From positions 62,001-126,000 of the forward strand of contig NZ_QXGH01000013.1 of NCBI RefSeq assembly GCF_003515065.1: 64,000 nt of DNA. The letters run 5' to 3'. Shown here one piece after another: positions 8,470-17,035 of the stretch (positions are counted from its first letter, which is position 1; every line of letters begins with the position of its first letter). The notes beneath the pieces are model-generated. The model had not been told where the DNA came from. It searched no databases and saw nothing but the letters and a program-made list of their open reading frames with translations. Both the position numbers and the translations under genes were made by a program. The DNA is from Nocardioides immobilis. Lineage in GTDB: Bacteria > Actinomycetota > Actinomycetes > Propionibacteriales > Nocardioidaceae.

Positions 8470-10035
8470 CTCTCGAAGGAAGCGGGATTGCCCGCCGTCG
8501 TGGGTTGCGGCACTTGGTCGCGCGCCAGGGCGGGCGCGGCGAGGCCTGGGGTGCTCGCTGGGTGGCGGCCGGGGCATGCCGATATCCCCGCCGGTGGAAC
8601 CAGGTGGCGGGGGTGCGGGGCTCGGTGGCTACTCGTCGGGTGGGTCGGCCGGGTCGGTCGGCGGCTGGGACGGCTGGGTGGTGCCGGGTCGGGTGTGAGG
8701 TCGTAGGTGCCGGTGGGGTCGACCAGGTACAGGCCGCTGGGCAGGGTCCACAGGTAGGTGCCGGGTGAGAGGGTCCGGCAGGTCGCGAGTCCTGAGGTCT
8801 TGTACCGGTGGTGGCCTCGGCACTTCGGGTTCAGGTTGCATCGACAGGTTGGTCCGCCCTGGGTGTGGGGGACGTTGTGGTCGAGGTCGCAGCGTTCGGC
8901 TGGCCTGGTGCAGTAGGGGTAGGTGCAGTGGTGGTCGGCCAGGGTGACTTGGCGGCGGATCCGGTCGGGGATCTCGTAGGAGTCGACCGGCTGGTGGCCG
9001 TTGAGGTCGATCACCGGCCGCACCAGCACGCTGGTGCCCGGCGTGCCCATCCACTCCTTGACCTGCTCCGGGCTGATCGGGGTGCGGGTGTTGGCGAACC
9101 GCCCGACCGCGCCGTCGGCCGTGTGGCCGCCGGTGTCGTTGAGGTGGACGATCAGCTCGACCCTGCGGCCGGGCACGGTGCGGGTGATCTCCCCGGTCTC
9201 GGGGTCGACGATCTGGAGGTCGAGGGCGAGGTCGTGGCGGGCGATCTCCCCGAGCGCGGTCGCGCGGCGCACATCGAGGGAGTCCTCACAGCCGAGCTGG
9301 CCGAGCAGCTTCGCGCGGCGGGCGACCGCGGCTTCGAGGTCGAGGGCGTCGGCGATGTCGAGGGTGGCGGTGACCTCCGCGGTGCCGTCGAACCCAGCGT
9401 GGTCGAGGTCGATGTCGACGTGCCGGGTCTCCTGAGCGTCGCGCCGCTTCTCCTCGGCCGCTTGCGGGGTCGAACCTGACCAGGGCCTCCTCGACCAGCC
9501 GGTCGATCTGCGCCCAGGAGACCCCGTGGGCGATGGGTGCGAGCTGCCGGTCCACGTACCCCGCGGCTTGTTCGGGGAGGGTGCGGGTGGTGTCGGCGAT
9601 CCGCAGTGCCTTCCACACCGGAACCCGGCCCTCCAGCACCCGGTCCCAGGTCTTGGGGAGCCGGTAGGCCAGCTCCACGACCTGACCCACGTAGGAGCGG
9701 CCGGAGTCCAGCGACCGGCCCAACAGGGCGGAGAGCTCCATCACCGCGAAGTCGGAGATCAACGGCGCGCCGGGGCCGGCGACCGGAAGCCCGGTGTCCA
9801 GACCCCGCTCGGTGATCGTGCACGTATCCGCCCCGTCGGCGACGACGTGCTCGCCCGCCCACTCAGCGATCCGACGAACCTCGCTGATCTGGCAGTCGAT
9901 CAGGACTGCGCGGTTGTCCCGGATGCCGGCCAACAGCTCCCGGGATCGCGAGACCGGGACACCCGGGTCGGCCTCGTCCGCCACCGGGGCGGAGAGGTCG
10001 AAGAGGGGTGCGGTCCCGAGATCCATACTGAACAT
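8466..10035 (-). pseudogene. DUF222/HNH endonuclease-domain protein, copy 1, frameshifted
   Basis: If one base is removed this reads as one 522-residue protein: an N-terminal DUF222 region (start MFSMDLGTAPLFDL at 10035) followed by a C-terminal HNH domain with CDLDHNVPHTQGGPTCRCN and CRGHHRYKT. The frame breaks in a four-G run at 9466-9469. The related copy at 56838-58170 has three at this point and continues DPQAAEEKR, whereas copy 1 goes out of frame as DPASGRGEA. The HNH half is complete here. Such DUF222-HNH proteins are multi-copy in Nocardioides-type genomes and their function is not established. The C-terminal tail is low-complexity Pro/Arg/Thr. Copy 1 and copy 2 form a long inverted repeat about 47 kb apart. 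Confidence 0.88.
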
Positions 10036-10159
10036 TCAACACCGGAGCACCGACACTTCAAAATGAAACACAGCGGCCTGTGGACAAGCTCCCCACCATC
10101 CAGCCAGGTGGGCGAAGGGTTGGCTCGCTGCCTTGGGTTCGAGGCTCGGCGCTGGCGCG

Positions 10160-10176
10160 CCTCGCACCTCAACCAG
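10160..10176 (-). repeat. 17-base intergenic repeat, copy 1
   Basis: On the minus strand this reads CTGGTTGAGGTGCGAGG, identical to 56707-56723. Both copies lie upstream of a DUF222/HNH gene in the same orientation relative to it. It is part of an imperfect hairpin with GGTTCGAGGCTCGG at 10135-10148. A related GGTTTCGAGGCTC stretch lies near 58226 after HNH copy 2. It may be a genome-wide intergenic palindrome family. Confidence 0.6.
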
Positions 10177-10221
10177 AGGGCCGCGCCTTGGCAAGCTCGG
10201 CGGACGTCAGCTCGGCGGGCG

Positions 10222-10599
10222 TCAGTTCTTGCCGGCGGTGGCCGCGCCAGGCCCGAGGCACACGGCGACGAGCTGGCCGGGGCGCTCGTTGTTGAACACG
10301 GCCCAGCCGTGGTCGAACGAGACGACGCGGGTCTGACCGGCCTCGTCGCGGATGACTGCGGTGGTGGGGATCACGTCCGGGTCGAAGCCGGTGGTGGAGC
10401 AGTTGTTGTGCTCGAGCAGCCGGCTGGTGGCCTCGTCCTCGACCGAGAGTCCGATCTGCGCGGCGGGAGGTTGCGGCGCGGTGAGCATGCTGACCGTGCC
10501 GAGTCCGACCAGCAGGGTGAGGGCAGCGGCGGTGAGCGCCGCACGGAGTGATGTGACAACCGTGCGGAGCCAGTGAACACGTGTGGCGGACAACGCCAT
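10222..10599 (-). CDS. Small membrane-anchored or secreted protein, unknown function
   Basis: 125 residues from ATG at 10599, with GAGGAAGGGG just upstream. Residues 1-18 are basic, 19-42 form a hydrophobic segment (ALTAAALTLLVGLGTVSML) that can be a signal anchor, and the rest is an extracytoplasmic domain with two cysteines (C67 and C114) that could pair. The outer part contains VVSFDHGWAVFNNERPGQLVAVCLG, which looks like a small beta-rich domain. I do not recognise a named family. It stands alone between HNH copy 1 and the divergent MoxR gene. Confidence 0.72.
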   Translation of the reverse strand: MALSATRVHWLRTVVTSLRAALTAAALTLLVGLGTVSMLTAPQPPAAQIGLSVEDEATSRLLEHNNCSTTGFDPDVIPTTAVIRDEAGQTRVVSFDHGWAVFNNERPGQLVAVCLGPGAATAGKN

Positions 10600-10761
10600 C
10601 CCCCTTCCTCAGGGGAGCACCTACAGATTCAGCGTCGGGACCGGTCACGGCCCGTACCGCGACCTGTGATCCTTCGACGCCCCCTCAACGACCAGAACCG
10701 CGTCGGGTCACGAGGCGACCCGTGTGACCTGCGCGCGGAAAACCCAGGCAGGATGGGAGTC

Positions 10762-11661
10762 ATGACCTGGTTCGACTCCCCGGCGCAGGCCGCCGACCGG
10801 CTGACCAAGGCGGGCTATCTCGCCGACGCAGCGACCGCTACGACCGCGTTCCTGGCCGGCGCGCTGGAGAAGCCGCTGCTCCTGGAGGGCCCGGCGGGTG
10901 TCGGCAAGACCGAGCTGGCCAAGGCGGTCGCCCGCGCCACGGGCGCGGGGCTGGTGCGGCTGCAGTGCTACGAGGGGCTCGACGAGGCGCGGGCGCTCTA
11001 CGAGTGGAACTACAAGAAGCAGCTGCTCCGGATCCAGGCGCAGACCGGGGCGTCCGACGGTGTCGACTGGGACCAGACCCACGACGACATCTTCACCGAG
11101 GAGTTCCTCCTCACCCGGCCGCTGCTGACCGCCATCCGGCGCGACGAGCCCACCGTGCTGCTCATCGACGAGGTCGACAAGACCGACATCGAGGTCGAGG
11201 GGCTGCTGCTCGAGGTGCTGTCGGACTTCCAGGTCACCATCCCCGAGCTCGGGACGGTGGCGGCGACGCGCCGGCCGTACGTCGTCCTCACCTCGAACGC
11301 CAGCCGAGAGCTCTCGGAGGCGGTCAAGCGGCGCTGTCTCTACCTCCACCTCGACTATCCCGACGCCCAGCGTGAGCGCGAGATCCTGCAGGCGCAGGTG
11401 CCCGATCTCGACGACAAGATCGCCGAGCAGCTGGTCGCGACGGTCGGCCGGCTGCGCGAGCTGGAGCTCAAGAAGGCGCCCTCGATCGCGGAGTCCGTCG
11501 ACTGGGCCCGGACGCTGATCGCGCTCGAGATCCGCGACCTCGACGAGAAGGCGATCGCCGAGACCCTCGGCGCCGTCCTCAAGCACAACTCGGACCAGGC
11601 CCGCGCCATCAAGGAGCTCCGGCTGGTCTCGACGACCTCGACCACCGGGCGTCGGAAATGA
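10762..11661 (+). CDS. MoxR-type AAA+ ATPase
   Basis: 299 residues. Walker A GPAGVGKT at 43-50, Walker B LLIDEVDK at 133-140, then a sensor-like LTSNASRELSEAVKRRC stretch with the arginine finger region. MoxR ATPases work as chaperones that remodel or insert metal centres and complexes together with VWA proteins; the next gene, overlapping by ATGA, encodes such a partner. Start chosen at ATG 10762 because AGGCAGG at 10746-10752 is correctly spaced; ATG 10753 in the same frame is too close to it. This subtype resembles the CoxD/YehL-like ATPases paired with CoxE-like proteins. The client is not evident from the neighbourhood. Confidence 0.9.
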   Translation: MTWFDSPAQAADRLTKAGYLADAATATTAFLAGALEKPLLLEGPAGVGKTELAKAVARATGAGLVRLQCYEGLDEARALYEWNYKKQLLRIQAQTGASDGVDWDQTHDDIFTEEFLLTRPLLTAIRRDEPTVLLIDEVDKTDIEVEGLLLEVLSDFQVTIPELGTVAATRRPYVVLTSNASRELSEAVKRRCLYLHLDYPDAQREREILQAQVPDLDDKIAEQLVATVGRLRELELKKAPSIAESVDWARTLIALEIRDLDEKAIAETLGAVLKHNSDQARAIKELRLVSTTSTTGRRK

Positions 11662-13070
11662 CCTCGGGCCTGCTCGACCGGCACCTCTCCTTCATCGAGG
11701 CGCTCCGCGGCGCCGGCCTGTCGGTCTCCCTCGCGGAGGACCTCGACTCGGTCGCCGCGCTCGGTGCCGTCGGCTGGGGGGAGCGGGAGCACGTCCGCGA
11801 CGTGCTCGCCGCGACGCTGGTCAAGAAGCAGGCCCAGCGCACGACCTTCGACGCGCTCTTCGACGTCTACTTCCCCGCGCTCGTCGGCGACGGTGTCCGG
11901 GCAGGCTCGACCGCCGAAGGGGGCGACGAAGCGGCGGAGAGCGCGGACGCGCCGGGTGTCCGCGACAACGCGGCGGCCCTCCAGGCGTTCCGTGACCAGC
12001 TCGCCGAAGCGCTCGAGAGCAACGACCAGCAGCGCCTGCGCCAGCTCGCGGCGCAGATGGTCGGCACCTTCGGGGCCATGCCCGGGCGCGGACCCGGCCT
12101 GTCGTCGTGGTCGGCCTACACCGCGCTGCAGCGGGTCGCGCCGCAGGAGCTGATCGACCGGATCGTGGCCGGTCTGCTCGGCGAGGCCGGCGACGAAGCC
12201 CGCGAGACTGAGGTACGACGCCTCGCCAACCGCCGGGTCGGTGCCTTCACGACCATGGTCGAGGACGACGCCCGCCGCCGGATCGCGGAGGAGAAGGGAC
12301 CCGACCACGTCGCCGACGTCGCGATCCGCCCGAGCATCGACAAGCTCGCGTTCACCGCGGCGCGTCGTACCGACCTGGACGAGATGCGCCGCCAGATCTT
12401 CCCGCTCGCCCGCCGGCTCGCCACCCGGCTGACCAAGGAGCACCACGCCCACCGCCGAGGCGCACTCGACTTCCGCCGTACCGTCCGGGCCTCGATCGCG
12501 ACCGGCGGCGTGCCGCTGACCACCCACCACCGCCCCAAGCGGCCGCACCGCACCGACCTGGTCGTGCTCTGCGACGTCAGCGGCTCGGTGGCCAACTTCG
12601 CCCAGTTCACGCTGCTCTTCGTGTTCGCGCTGCGCGAGGTCTTCCAGAGCATGCGCGCGTTCACGTTCATCGACCACGTGCACGAGGTGACCGAGCACCT
12701 GCAGCCCGGCTCCGACCCCGTGGAGGTGCTCGAGAAGCTCGCTGCCGCCAGCAGCCACGCCGCGCTCTGGGGACGCACCAACTACGGGCGGGCGTTCGCG
12801 AAGTTCGAGGAGCAGCACCTCGACGCGCTCGGGCCGAAGACCACCCTGCTGATCCTCGGCGACGCCCGCAGCAACTACAGCGACCTCGAGGACGCCACCC
12901 TGCGCCGGCTGGCCGGGGCGGTACGACGGTCGTACTGGCTCAATCCCGAGCCCGAGAGCAGCTGGGGTGCCGGCGACTCCGCCGCGCGCACCTATCGCGA
13001 GATCGTGTCGATGGTGGAGTGCCGCAACCTGACCCAGCTCCAGGAGTTCGTGCACGACCTGGCCCTGTGA
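11658..13070 (+). CDS. CoxE-like VWA-domain protein
   Basis: 470 residues. The N-terminal 230 residues are helical. The VWA domain occupies the C-terminal third, with the metal-ion-dependent adhesion motif D306-x-S308-x-S310 (CDVSGS), a later Thr in GRTNYGRAF and ILGDAR downstream. This is the CoxE-like arrangement. Its start overlaps the MoxR stop (ATGA), so the two are translationally coupled and form the usual MoxR-VWA pair. No oxidase, dehydrogenase or chelatase gene lies next to it, so the client is not identified here. Confidence 0.9.
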   Translation: MTSGLLDRHLSFIEALRGAGLSVSLAEDLDSVAALGAVGWGEREHVRDVLAATLVKKQAQRTTFDALFDVYFPALVGDGVRAGSTAEGGDEAAESADAPGVRDNAAALQAFRDQLAEALESNDQQRLRQLAAQMVGTFGAMPGRGPGLSSWSAYTALQRVAPQELIDRIVAGLLGEAGDEARETEVRRLANRRVGAFTTMVEDDARRRIAEEKGPDHVADVAIRPSIDKLAFTAARRTDLDEMRRQIFPLARRLATRLTKEHHAHRRGALDFRRTVRASIATGGVPLTTHHRPKRPHRTDLVVLCDVSGSVANFAQFTLLFVFALREVFQSMRAFTFIDHVHEVTEHLQPGSDPVEVLEKLAAASSHAALWGRTNYGRAFAKFEEQHLDALGPKTTLLILGDARSNYSDLEDATLRRLAGAVRRSYWLNPEPESSWGAGDSAARTYREIVSMVECRNLTQLQEFVHDLAL

Positions 13071-13254
13071 CGCCGGCCGGCCCACACCTGGATTTCCGGC
13101 GTCTGGTAAAGAATTGTTCGAATACCGGTCTGGCGGCCCGAGGGTCGCCTTAGCCTGAAGTGGTCGTCGTTGCTCGGACAGCCCGAGCAAGACCCCCGAC
13201 GAGTCGATCCGTGCAGAATCGTCCGCGCTGATCCTGCACGAGGAGGTTCGAGGG

Positions 13255-14250
13255 ATGCACAACTCGTTCGTGCGCGGCGAGAGTCCGTCCGCTTCGGACG
13301 GCCGACCGGCAGCCCTGGCCGATGTCGCCTGGCTCGACAAGCTGCGCAGCGCCGTCGAAGGTGATCCGGACCCCAACCACCGGGCCGCGCACGCCGCCAC
13401 CCTTGCGCTGATCGACCGCAGCGATCGCGCGGCCGAGGGCAGCTATGCCGAGGGTTGGCCGCGCTTCCTGGAGGCAGCCGGCCGACTGATCGGTCAGGAC
13501 GGGTGGGGGATCCCCGTCGGTGTCCTGGCCAACATGATCGGGGTCGTGCACTTCGCCGAGCACACGGACTTCATCATCGCGAGTCGGCTGTCCAAGCGCT
13601 ACGGCCATCGCAAGGTCGCCTCGGTTCAGAACACCGTCTACGAGCTCCTCGGCACGGGACCGGAGCAGCCCGTCGCCACCCGCTGGGTGACGACGCTCGC
13701 GAGATCCGAGCGGGTCATCGAGAGCCTGGTGGGTGCCGGGATGGACCGGGCCGCGGCCGGCGAAGTGGCGGAGCAGTGCTACCAGGCCTGTTTCTGGCTG
13801 GTCATGGCCGGCGTCGATCCGGCAGCGCCCGGTCCCATCCTCACCACCGTCGAGGACGCCGTGCGCACGTGGGACCACGGCGGGCTCGCGGCATGGCGCG
13901 GCCAGGTCGCGATCATCGCGTCGAACCCCTGGGCGCCCTACGGAGCTCAGCTCAGGGAGCTGGCGGTCGCCGCCGACCGGCCGGCGGTGGTCCACGCCAT
14001 CGACGAGGCGGTGAAGGTCTACCGGACCCGGTTCGAGCGCCGCGAGCGGGAGCTGGTCGCCCGCGAGATCCGCCGGCTGGTGGCGGTCAGCGGACTCAGC
14101 CAGCGCGAGTTCGCGGCGATGGCCGGGACGTCGGCGTCGCGGCTCTCGACGTACGTCAACGGGCTGGTCACACCCTCGGCGACGATGATGGTGCGGATCC
14201 GAAGAGTCTCCGAGTTCGTGCAGAAGCGGAGCGCGGACGGGGTCGTCTAA
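13255..14250 (+). CDS. Helix-turn-helix protein of an unfamiliar two-domain family, paralogue A
   Basis: 331 residues from ATG 13255, GAGGAGG at 13240-13246. Residues about 1-265 form a helical domain I do not recognise. Residues 267-331 form an XRE-like DNA-binding domain (SQREFAAMAGTSASRLSTYV at 282-301). It is paralogous to 18757-19722 over nearly the whole length: shared marks include SRLSTYVNGLVTPSA, NPWGP/NPWAP after an AIIA(S/A) strand, and KVYR(T/K)RFE. A DNA-binding domain at the extreme C-terminus behind a large unknown domain suggests a sensor-regulator. The 184-base upstream gap contains AT-richer patches (13105-13125) unlike the surroundings. Confidence 0.82.
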   Translation: MHNSFVRGESPSASDGRPAALADVAWLDKLRSAVEGDPDPNHRAAHAATLALIDRSDRAAEGSYAEGWPRFLEAAGRLIGQDGWGIPVGVLANMIGVVHFAEHTDFIIASRLSKRYGHRKVASVQNTVYELLGTGPEQPVATRWVTTLARSERVIESLVGAGMDRAAAGEVAEQCYQACFWLVMAGVDPAAPGPILTTVEDAVRTWDHGGLAAWRGQVAIIASNPWAPYGAQLRELAVAADRPAVVHAIDEAVKVYRTRFERRERELVAREIRRLVAVSGLSQREFAAMAGTSASRLSTYVNGLVTPSATMMVRIRRVSEFVQKRSADGVV

Positions 14251-15434
14251 CGCCCGAGGGTGCCGTCGAGCCGGTCCAGGGCCGTCTCGATGTCGGCCGC
14301 CGTCCCGGCGAAGCTGAACCGCAGGTAGCGGCCGCCGTCCACGGTGTCGAAGTCGATGCCGCTCGCCACCGCGACGCCGGTGCGGGCCAGCAGCTGGCGC
14401 GCGAACGTCATCGAGTCGTCGGTCAGGTGGCCGACGTCGGCGTAGGCGTAGAACGCGCCGTCCGCCGGCGCGAGCCGGTCGACGCCGAGCCGCTGGAGAC
14501 CGGCGAGCAGCAGCTCCCGGTTGTCGGCGTAGCGCCGGACGTGACCGTCCAGCTCGTCGTACGACGCGGTGTCGAACGCGGCCAGTGCCGCTCGCTGCGC
14601 GAGGACCGGCGGGCAGATGCTGAAGTTGCCGGTGAGGACGTCGACCGCGCGCAGCAGCCGCGCCGGCGCGAGCATCCAGCCGAGCCGCCAGCCCGTCATC
14701 GAGAAGTACTTCGAGAACGAGCCGAACACGACGGCCTCGCGGCTGGTCTCCCAGGCACAGCGCGCCAGCCTCGGGTCGGCGTACTCGATGCCGTGGTAGA
14801 TCTCGTCGGAGACCAGCTGCACGCCCGACGACTCGCACCAGCGGGCGATCGCCGCCAGCTCGTCGGGCAGCAGCATGGTGCCGGTCGGGTTCGCCGGGCT
14901 CGCGACGACCAGGCCGGCGAACGGCGCGGCGGCATGGAGCTCCGCGAGCTGGTCGACGGTCGGCTGGAACCGGGTGTCCGGGCCGGTCTCGATCTCGACC
15001 ACCTCGCAGCCGAGGGCGGCCAGCACGTTGCGGTAGCAGGGGTAGCCCGGCCGCGCGATCGCCACCCGGTCCCCGGCGTCGAAGGCGGCCAGGAACGCGA
15101 GCAGGAAGCCGCCGCTCGAGCCGGTCGTCACCACCACGTCGTCCGCGGACACGTCGACGCCGTAGCGGCGGCGGTGGTGGTCGGCGATGGCGGCGCGCAG
15201 CTCGACGATCCCCGTCGCGGGCGTGTAGCCGAGCGGGTCGCCCGAGCCGAGCAGCCGCACCGCCTCGGCGTTCACCGGCCCGGGGGCACCGGTGCTCGGC
15301 TGGCCGGCCAGCAGGTTGACCAGGTCGCCGTGGGTGCGCTGCCGCTCCGCCGAGAGGGCGAGCAGGTCCATCACGTGGAAGGGCGGCACGTTCGCGCGCT
15401 GTGCGGCGGCCAGGCGGGAGGTCACGTGCCCCAT
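14247..15434 (-). CDS. PLP-dependent aminotransferase, class I/II
   Basis: 395 residues from ATG 15434, a start that sits just after the preceding gene's stop (15439). Fold-type I features: TTGSSGGFLL cofactor-phosphate loop at 103-112, ASPANPTGTML at 179-188, SDEIYHG at 209-215, and the Schiff-base lysine K242 in SFSKYFSMTGWRLGW. The SKxxxMTGWRxGW form is typical of aspartate/alanine-type aminotransferases. A longer upstream frame to 15584 overlaps the flavoprotein gene and is not expected to be translated. GTG 15425 is an alternative start. Substrate unknown; it is cotranscribed with the flavoprotein. Confidence 0.88.
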   Translation of the reverse strand: MGHVTSRLAAAQRANVPPFHVMDLLALSAERQRTHGDLVNLLAGQPSTGAPGPVNAEAVRLLGSGDPLGYTPATGIVELRAAIADHHRRRYGVDVSADDVVVTTGSSGGFLLAFLAAFDAGDRVAIARPGYPCYRNVLAALGCEVVEIETGPDTRFQPTVDQLAELHAAAPFAGLVVASPANPTGTMLLPDELAAIARWCESSGVQLVSDEIYHGIEYADPRLARCAWETSREAVVFGSFSKYFSMTGWRLGWMLAPARLLRAVDVLTGNFSICPPVLAQRAALAAFDTASYDELDGHVRRYADNRELLLAGLQRLGVDRLAPADGAFYAYADVGHLTDDSMTFARQLLARTGVAVASGIDFDTVDGGRYLRFSFAGTAADIETALDRLDGTLGR

Positions 15435-15438
15435 CCTG

Positions 15439-16926
15439 TCAGCGGACCGTGTCGGCCACCCTCGCTGCCCGTGCGGCGTGTACGCCGGCGCGACGGCCGA
15501 AGAACGAGCCCTCGCCGAGCTGGGTGCCGGAGCAGTAGCCGGCACCGTCCTGGGCGATGTTGGAGGCGCACGCGCCGGCCGCATAGAGGCCGGGGACGAC
15601 CGACCCGTCGCCCCGGCGCACCTCGCCGTCGACCGTCGTCGCCATCCCGCCCAGCGTGAAGCCGGCGTAGATCGCGGTGCCGAGAGTGAGATCGTAGACG
15701 CCCCACGGGCCGTTGGTCTGCGGGGCCAGCCAGTCGGGGTGCTTGTGGAAGTCGGGGTCCTCCCCGCGGGCCGCGTGCTCGTTGTAGCGCGCCATCGTCG
15801 CGACCAGCGACCCGGTGGGCAGCTCGAGCGCGGCCTCCATCTCCTCGACCGTCTCGTAGCCGTCCTTGAGCGGGACCAGCGGCATCCGCTGCTCCTCCAT
15901 GTGGTCGCTGTCCGCGATCAGGTACGCCGTCGCGTCCGGCTGGCGCAGCACGAAGTACGACGTCCGCGCGTGGTAGCTGTCCTCGGCGACGAACCGCTCC
16001 CCGAGCTTGTTGACGATCAGGCCCTTCACCAGGGACGACGGCGGGTAGAACGGCGCGGTGATGAACGGCTCGTCCATGTTCTCCAGGGCCGCGCCGACCG
16101 ACTGGCCGAGCCGGATCCCGAGTCCGTCGTCGTAGGTCCCGCCGAGCGCGAAGAGCTTGCGGGTCAGCGCGGGCGTGTAGGCCTCGAGCATGTCGCGGTT
16201 CATCACGTAGCCACCGGCCGCGATGACCACGGCCGCTGCGAGCACGACCCCGCTCTCGTCGTACCGCTTCCAGGCGACGCCGGCGACCGCGCCGTCGTCG
16301 GTGACCACGAGGTTCGTCGCGCCGGTCTCGTAGCGGACCTCGACGCCGGCGTCCTCGACCTTCGTGCGGAGCAGGTCCATCACGATCTTGGTGCCCTCGG
16401 TGTCACCCGGCACCGGGACCTTGTGGCCGCGCGGCGCCGGCGGGATCTCGTCCCGGAACGGCCAGACCTTCTCGTTGCCGGTGAACATCAGCCCCTCGGT
16501 GCCGGGCTGGATCACGGCCTTCCCGGGGAAGTAGGACCGCTCGAACTGGAAGCCCAGCGACTCGAGCCAGTCGAAGTGCTCGACCGAGGCCTCGCAGTAG
16601 GCGCGGATCTTCTCCTCGTCGGGGTCCTTGGTGCTGGCGACCAGGTAGCGCACCATCGCGTCGACCGAGTCCTCCTGGCCGGTCGCCTGCTGCACCGCCG
16701 TCCCGCCACCGAGGTAGAAGTGGCCGCCCGACATCGACGAGGTGCCGCCGTGCACGGCCGCCTTCTCCAGGAGCAGCACCCGGGCGCCGGCGCGCGCGGC
16801 CTCGAGGGCGGCGCAACCGCCGGCGATGCCGAAGCCGACCACGACCACGTCGTAGCTCTCGGCGTCGGAGGGGACGTCGCGCGCGGCGATCGTGGCAGGG
16901 ACCGCCAGGCCAGCAGGCTCACTCAT
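15439..16926 (-). CDS. FAD-dependent oxidoreductase (FAD_binding_2; 3-ketosteroid-delta1-dehydrogenase/fumarate-reductase-like)
   Basis: 495 residues. The N-terminal dinucleotide fold (VVVVGFGIAGGCAALEAARA, about 27-46) is followed by EKAAVHGGTSSMSGG. The C-terminal FAD segment is GLYAAGACASNIAQDGAGYC. This is the flavoprotein family that contains 3-ketosteroid dehydrogenases and fumarate reductases; without an alignment I cannot pick the substrate. A KstR-like box at 16937-16950 lies 10 bases before the ATG, and no Shine-Dalgarno is visible. A TACATT -10-like hexamer (minus strand, 16938-16933) ends 6 bases before the ATG, so a leaderless message under KstR-type control is likely. That context favours a steroid or lipid substrate. 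Confidence 0.85.
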   Translation of the reverse strand: MSEPAGLAVPATIAARDVPSDAESYDVVVVGFGIAGGCAALEAARAGARVLLLEKAAVHGGTSSMSGGHFYLGGGTAVQQATGQEDSVDAMVRYLVASTKDPDEEKIRAYCEASVEHFDWLESLGFQFERSYFPGKAVIQPGTEGLMFTGNEKVWPFRDEIPPAPRGHKVPVPGDTEGTKIVMDLLRTKVEDAGVEVRYETGATNLVVTDDGAVAGVAWKRYDESGVVLAAAVVIAAGGYVMNRDMLEAYTPALTRKLFALGGTYDDGLGIRLGQSVGAALENMDEPFITAPFYPPSSLVKGLIVNKLGERFVAEDSYHARTSYFVLRQPDATAYLIADSDHMEEQRMPLVPLKDGYETVEEMEAALELPTGSLVATMARYNEHAARGEDPDFHKHPDWLAPQTNGPWGVYDLTLGTAIYAGFTLGGMATTVDGEVRRGDGSVVPGLYAAGACASNIAQDGAGYCSGTQLGEGSFFGRRAGVHAARAARVADTVR

Positions 16927-16936
16927 GGGTCAAATG

Positions 16937-16950
16937 TAGAACACGTTCCA
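16937..16950 (-). promoter_or_regulatory. KstR-like operator 1
   Basis: TAGAACACGTTCCA fits the mycobacterial KstR consensus TNNAACNNGTTNNA at every fixed position. It overlaps a TACATT -10-like element of the flavoprotein gene that starts at 16926. Confidence 0.68.
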
Positions 16951-17035
16951 GTTTGAGGCGACCCGTGCGCCGCCTCGCGGACGGATGCAGACCGATAGAC
17001 TGCGGACCCGCGCCCCGACGACTAGCCGAGGTGAC

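Noticed and set aside
8466..10035. HNH genes as parts of an intron, CRISPR or insertion sequence
   Set aside because: No transposase, target-site duplication, intron structure or spacer array; DUF222/HNH proteins are free-standing multi-copy genes in this group.
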